From Mastigias papua (Eukaryota; Cnidaria; Scyphozoa; Rhizostomeae; Mastigiidae): a DNA stretch of 64,000 nt. Within the stretch, counting starts at the first letter, position 1. Every line of letters starts with the position of its first letter. The position numbers and the translations under genes were made by a program. Where the stretch lies: assembly GCA_964019165.1 (NCBI GenBank), contig OZ025277.1:14409681-14473680 (forward strand), written 5' to 3'. Below, piece by piece: positions 56,523 through 64,000 of this stretch. The notes below the pieces were generated by a model. The model searched no databases. It was given only the letters and a program-made list of their open reading frames with translations, and was not told the origin of the DNA.

Positions 56523-56807
56523 GAAATATCATGTGACTACATAACGTATTCTTGTGTATTCAATTACTGAATATAACACTTTTCATTGCAACCAAGTGAA
56601 ATGGTGGGATTTGGCTTGGAATATGTAAAGCCACAAGATTTTGGAGATGATATTGGTTTGCAAAATACCCGCAAATGACGTCATTTGAGTTATATCTTTT
56701 GTTGCTACAACCTCGCCTAAAGAACGAAACAATAGTGCCTCGTTTCGGGAGAATAATTTACACATGTTGCTAATTGTTGACAAAAACAAAAGACTAATGG
56801 CGGTGAC

Positions 56808-56822
56808 ATTTGCATATAAAAG
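56808..56822 (+). promoter_or_regulatory. Octamer plus TATA box, putative gene E promoter
   Basis: ATTTGCAT is fused directly to TATAAAAG (sharing one T), about 180 bases before the first ATG of gene E. A transcription start near 56850 would follow. Position and motif quality only; no other support. Confidence 0.45.
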
Positions 56823-56998
56823 ATACGGATTATGGAGGATTGAAGACTAATTTACTTTGCTTGAAGACTTTCATAAAACTATATTACCTGGTGCTCGCCA
56901 AACCTGAAGCTAGCCTTGGTTGATCAGCTATTTACAACGAGAGGTGAAATGAGTGAATTGGGCAGACTGATGACTTGATGGAATTAATAACTTAAGAT

Positions 56999-62816
<5,818 letters not shown>

Positions 62817-63570
62817 GTAAGTTGTTTCCTTCATTTCGTTTAGTGTATTTTCGGGAAATTTGTCTGCAATAGGGAGATTTAGGTACTTTTGATGATTGTA
62901 TAGCCAGGACCTTGCGAAGGAGATGATAGGTGTGGAATCCGAGGACTGTGTATGGTTTCTGGTACCACAGCCGACAGCTTTCTATACTCTACGCTAACTG
63001 TATTATCGACAGCATGTTATAGATCTATATGTGATATCAACGAAAATTGCAATTTTTGCTGACGAGCCGCATTGTTTAGCGAAAAATCAGAAGATTTGCC
63101 CCCACGTGCCTCCCCCTTCGCTGCCGGTCTGTCTGTATCTGATTCAAAGATGGAATAATGCTGTGGCAAGATTAAGGGTTGAGTTCGAAACGATTTGATA
63201 AAGGGATATTATGTATTGTGCAAAACAATGTAGAACAACTATTGAATTAGTATAAAGAGATCAAATCGCATCAAATCAAATCAGATCAAATCAAATCAAA
63301 TCAAATCAAATCAGATCAAATCTAATACTTATTTGCATAGTTTTAAGTTAAAGGTAGTTTACACCAAATTTTACAATTAATCTACGTATTAATTAAGAAC
63401 GAAAGGAAGTCAGTGTATGATTGCAAAAATTGTACACAGGTAACTGACAGCATCCCAAGTTTTAATTTCATTTTTATAATCTCCATCAGATATAAATTTT
63501 ATATCATCATTTGGGGTGGGCCACATCATAACCGCCAAAATCTTGTGGGGCTTACCCCAAATGTTATTGT
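62817..63570 (+). other. Intron 5 of gene E, left part
   Basis: Starts with the donor gtaagt. Contains a (TCAAA)n-like pentanucleotide array at 63256-63321. No exon seen up to the window end. Confidence 0.5.
63256..63321. repeat. (ATCAA)n pentanucleotide array
   Basis: About 13 imperfect units atcaa/agatc. Confidence 0.95.
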
Positions 63571-63810
63571 TTAGGACCTCTGGAAGTTTGCATAAAACTT
63601 GTTTGCATAAGTTATAAAAGTTATAGATTTGCTTGGAAATTCTACCAGAGGTATGAGGTTTTTTATTGGTAGAGTGTTTTGTAAAATCCTAAGAGCAGTT
63701 TCTGTAGGTCCTTTATCGTGTATTGTAGTATCACCATGCCTCAATAGAAGTTCTTCAACAGTGGATTCAAAGTCCTGGTACAATACCCTTAATGCAGTGT
63801 GAGTGGCCAA
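63571..63810 (-). pseudogene. LINE reverse-transcriptase C-terminal fragment
   Basis: Minus frame LRVLYQDFESTVEELLLRHG then DTTIHDKGPTETALRILQNT matches the conserved tail of LINE ORF2 proteins (ALRxVYxDFxSxYEELL...TLHxxR). Cut at its 5' side by the SINE at 63800. Confidence 0.65.
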
Positions 63811-63990
63811 GCGGTGAAGAAGCTAGCTTCCGTTATTTGAAGTTAAGCTTAAGTGTGTTTGGTCAGCAACTGGATGGGCGACTTTCCAGATAAATGACCA
63901 AAGCATCTCACTCCGCTGTCCTTCGGACGGGACGTTAAACTAGGGGTCCCATGCCTGGATGCGGCATGCACAGTAGGCCTAAATTGGCTA
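63800..63990 (+). mobile_element. 5S-rRNA-derived SINE
   Basis: 63840-63883 follows 5S rRNA: aagttaagc (A box AAGCTAAGC) then ttggtcagcaactggatggg + cgact (5S: GGTTAGTACTTGGATGGGAGACC, the C box). These are the internal RNA polymerase III promoter parts of 5S genes. Downstream comes a non-5S body with ggacgggacgttaaac and ggggtccc, like the conserved body of many animal SINEs. Right end not defined. Confidence 0.65.
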
Positions 63991-64000
63991 TAATGCTAGA

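Larger units (their letters stand above)
49652..56807. other. Region between gene D and gene E
   Basis: No coding exon recognised. Contains a hAT MITE (50533-50685), a LINE tail (51107-51420), a foldback insertion (51686-52374), the gene D 5'-flank block matching gene C (53590-53960, donor-like site near 53794), a MITE (54251-54460), a copy of the gene D 3' flank (55500-55740) and a second LINE tail (56071-56522). Confidence 0.55.

Noticed and set aside
63800..63990. tRNA gene
   Set aside because: No cloverleaf or B box found; the match is to 5S rRNA internal promoter parts.

Overview
AT-rich eukaryotic genomic DNA with small exons, long introns full of transposable elements, GT-AG splice sites and many microsatellites. 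It is an invertebrate metazoan. The LINE tails, Ty3/Gypsy element and expanded beta-1,4-galactosyltransferase family would fit a cnidarian such as a coral or anemone, but the species cannot be fixed from the sequence. There are no bacterial-type operons, rRNA genes or CRISPR arrays.

The main content is a head-to-tail array of four genes, all on the minus strand, of the beta-1,4-galactosyltransferase (B4GALT, GT7) family. They were rebuilt exon by exon from splice signals, codon phase and family motifs. Gene A (57-3471) runs off the left edge. Gene B (6017-21135) has seven exons and is damaged by a one-base deletion. Gene C (25877-35195; 399 residues) and gene D (38154-49651; 400 residues) have six coding exons each with every phase closing. 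A and B form one paralogous pair, C and D another. All three genes whose acceptor-site exon is visible (B, C, D) carry Ile or Leu where bovine B4GALT1 has Tyr289, which predicts GalNAc rather than Gal transfer. C and D lack the usual third metal ligand (His347 becomes Ile).

Gene B has absorbed most of the large insertions: a young 5.6-kb Ty3/Gypsy element with apparently identical LTRs, a gag-pol -1 slippery heptamer at the gag stop, and 4-bp target duplications; a 1.7-kb foldback element with subterminal 20-bp arrays that itself carries a solo LTR; and several MITEs. Intron 2 of gene D carries a 4-kb foldback-like insertion whose right half is a 27-bp minisatellite of about 79 copies. This array reads open on both strands but is probably non-coding.

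Right of about 56.8 kb a plus-strand gene (E) starts. It has a TATA/octamer-like promoter and five phase-consistent exons, including an 11-nt microexon, and it continues past 62816. Its product is not recognised. Its introns hold GAT microsatellites around a 312-bp element that has an almost identical inverted copy in gene C. The right edge has a LINE tail and a 5S-rRNA-derived SINE.
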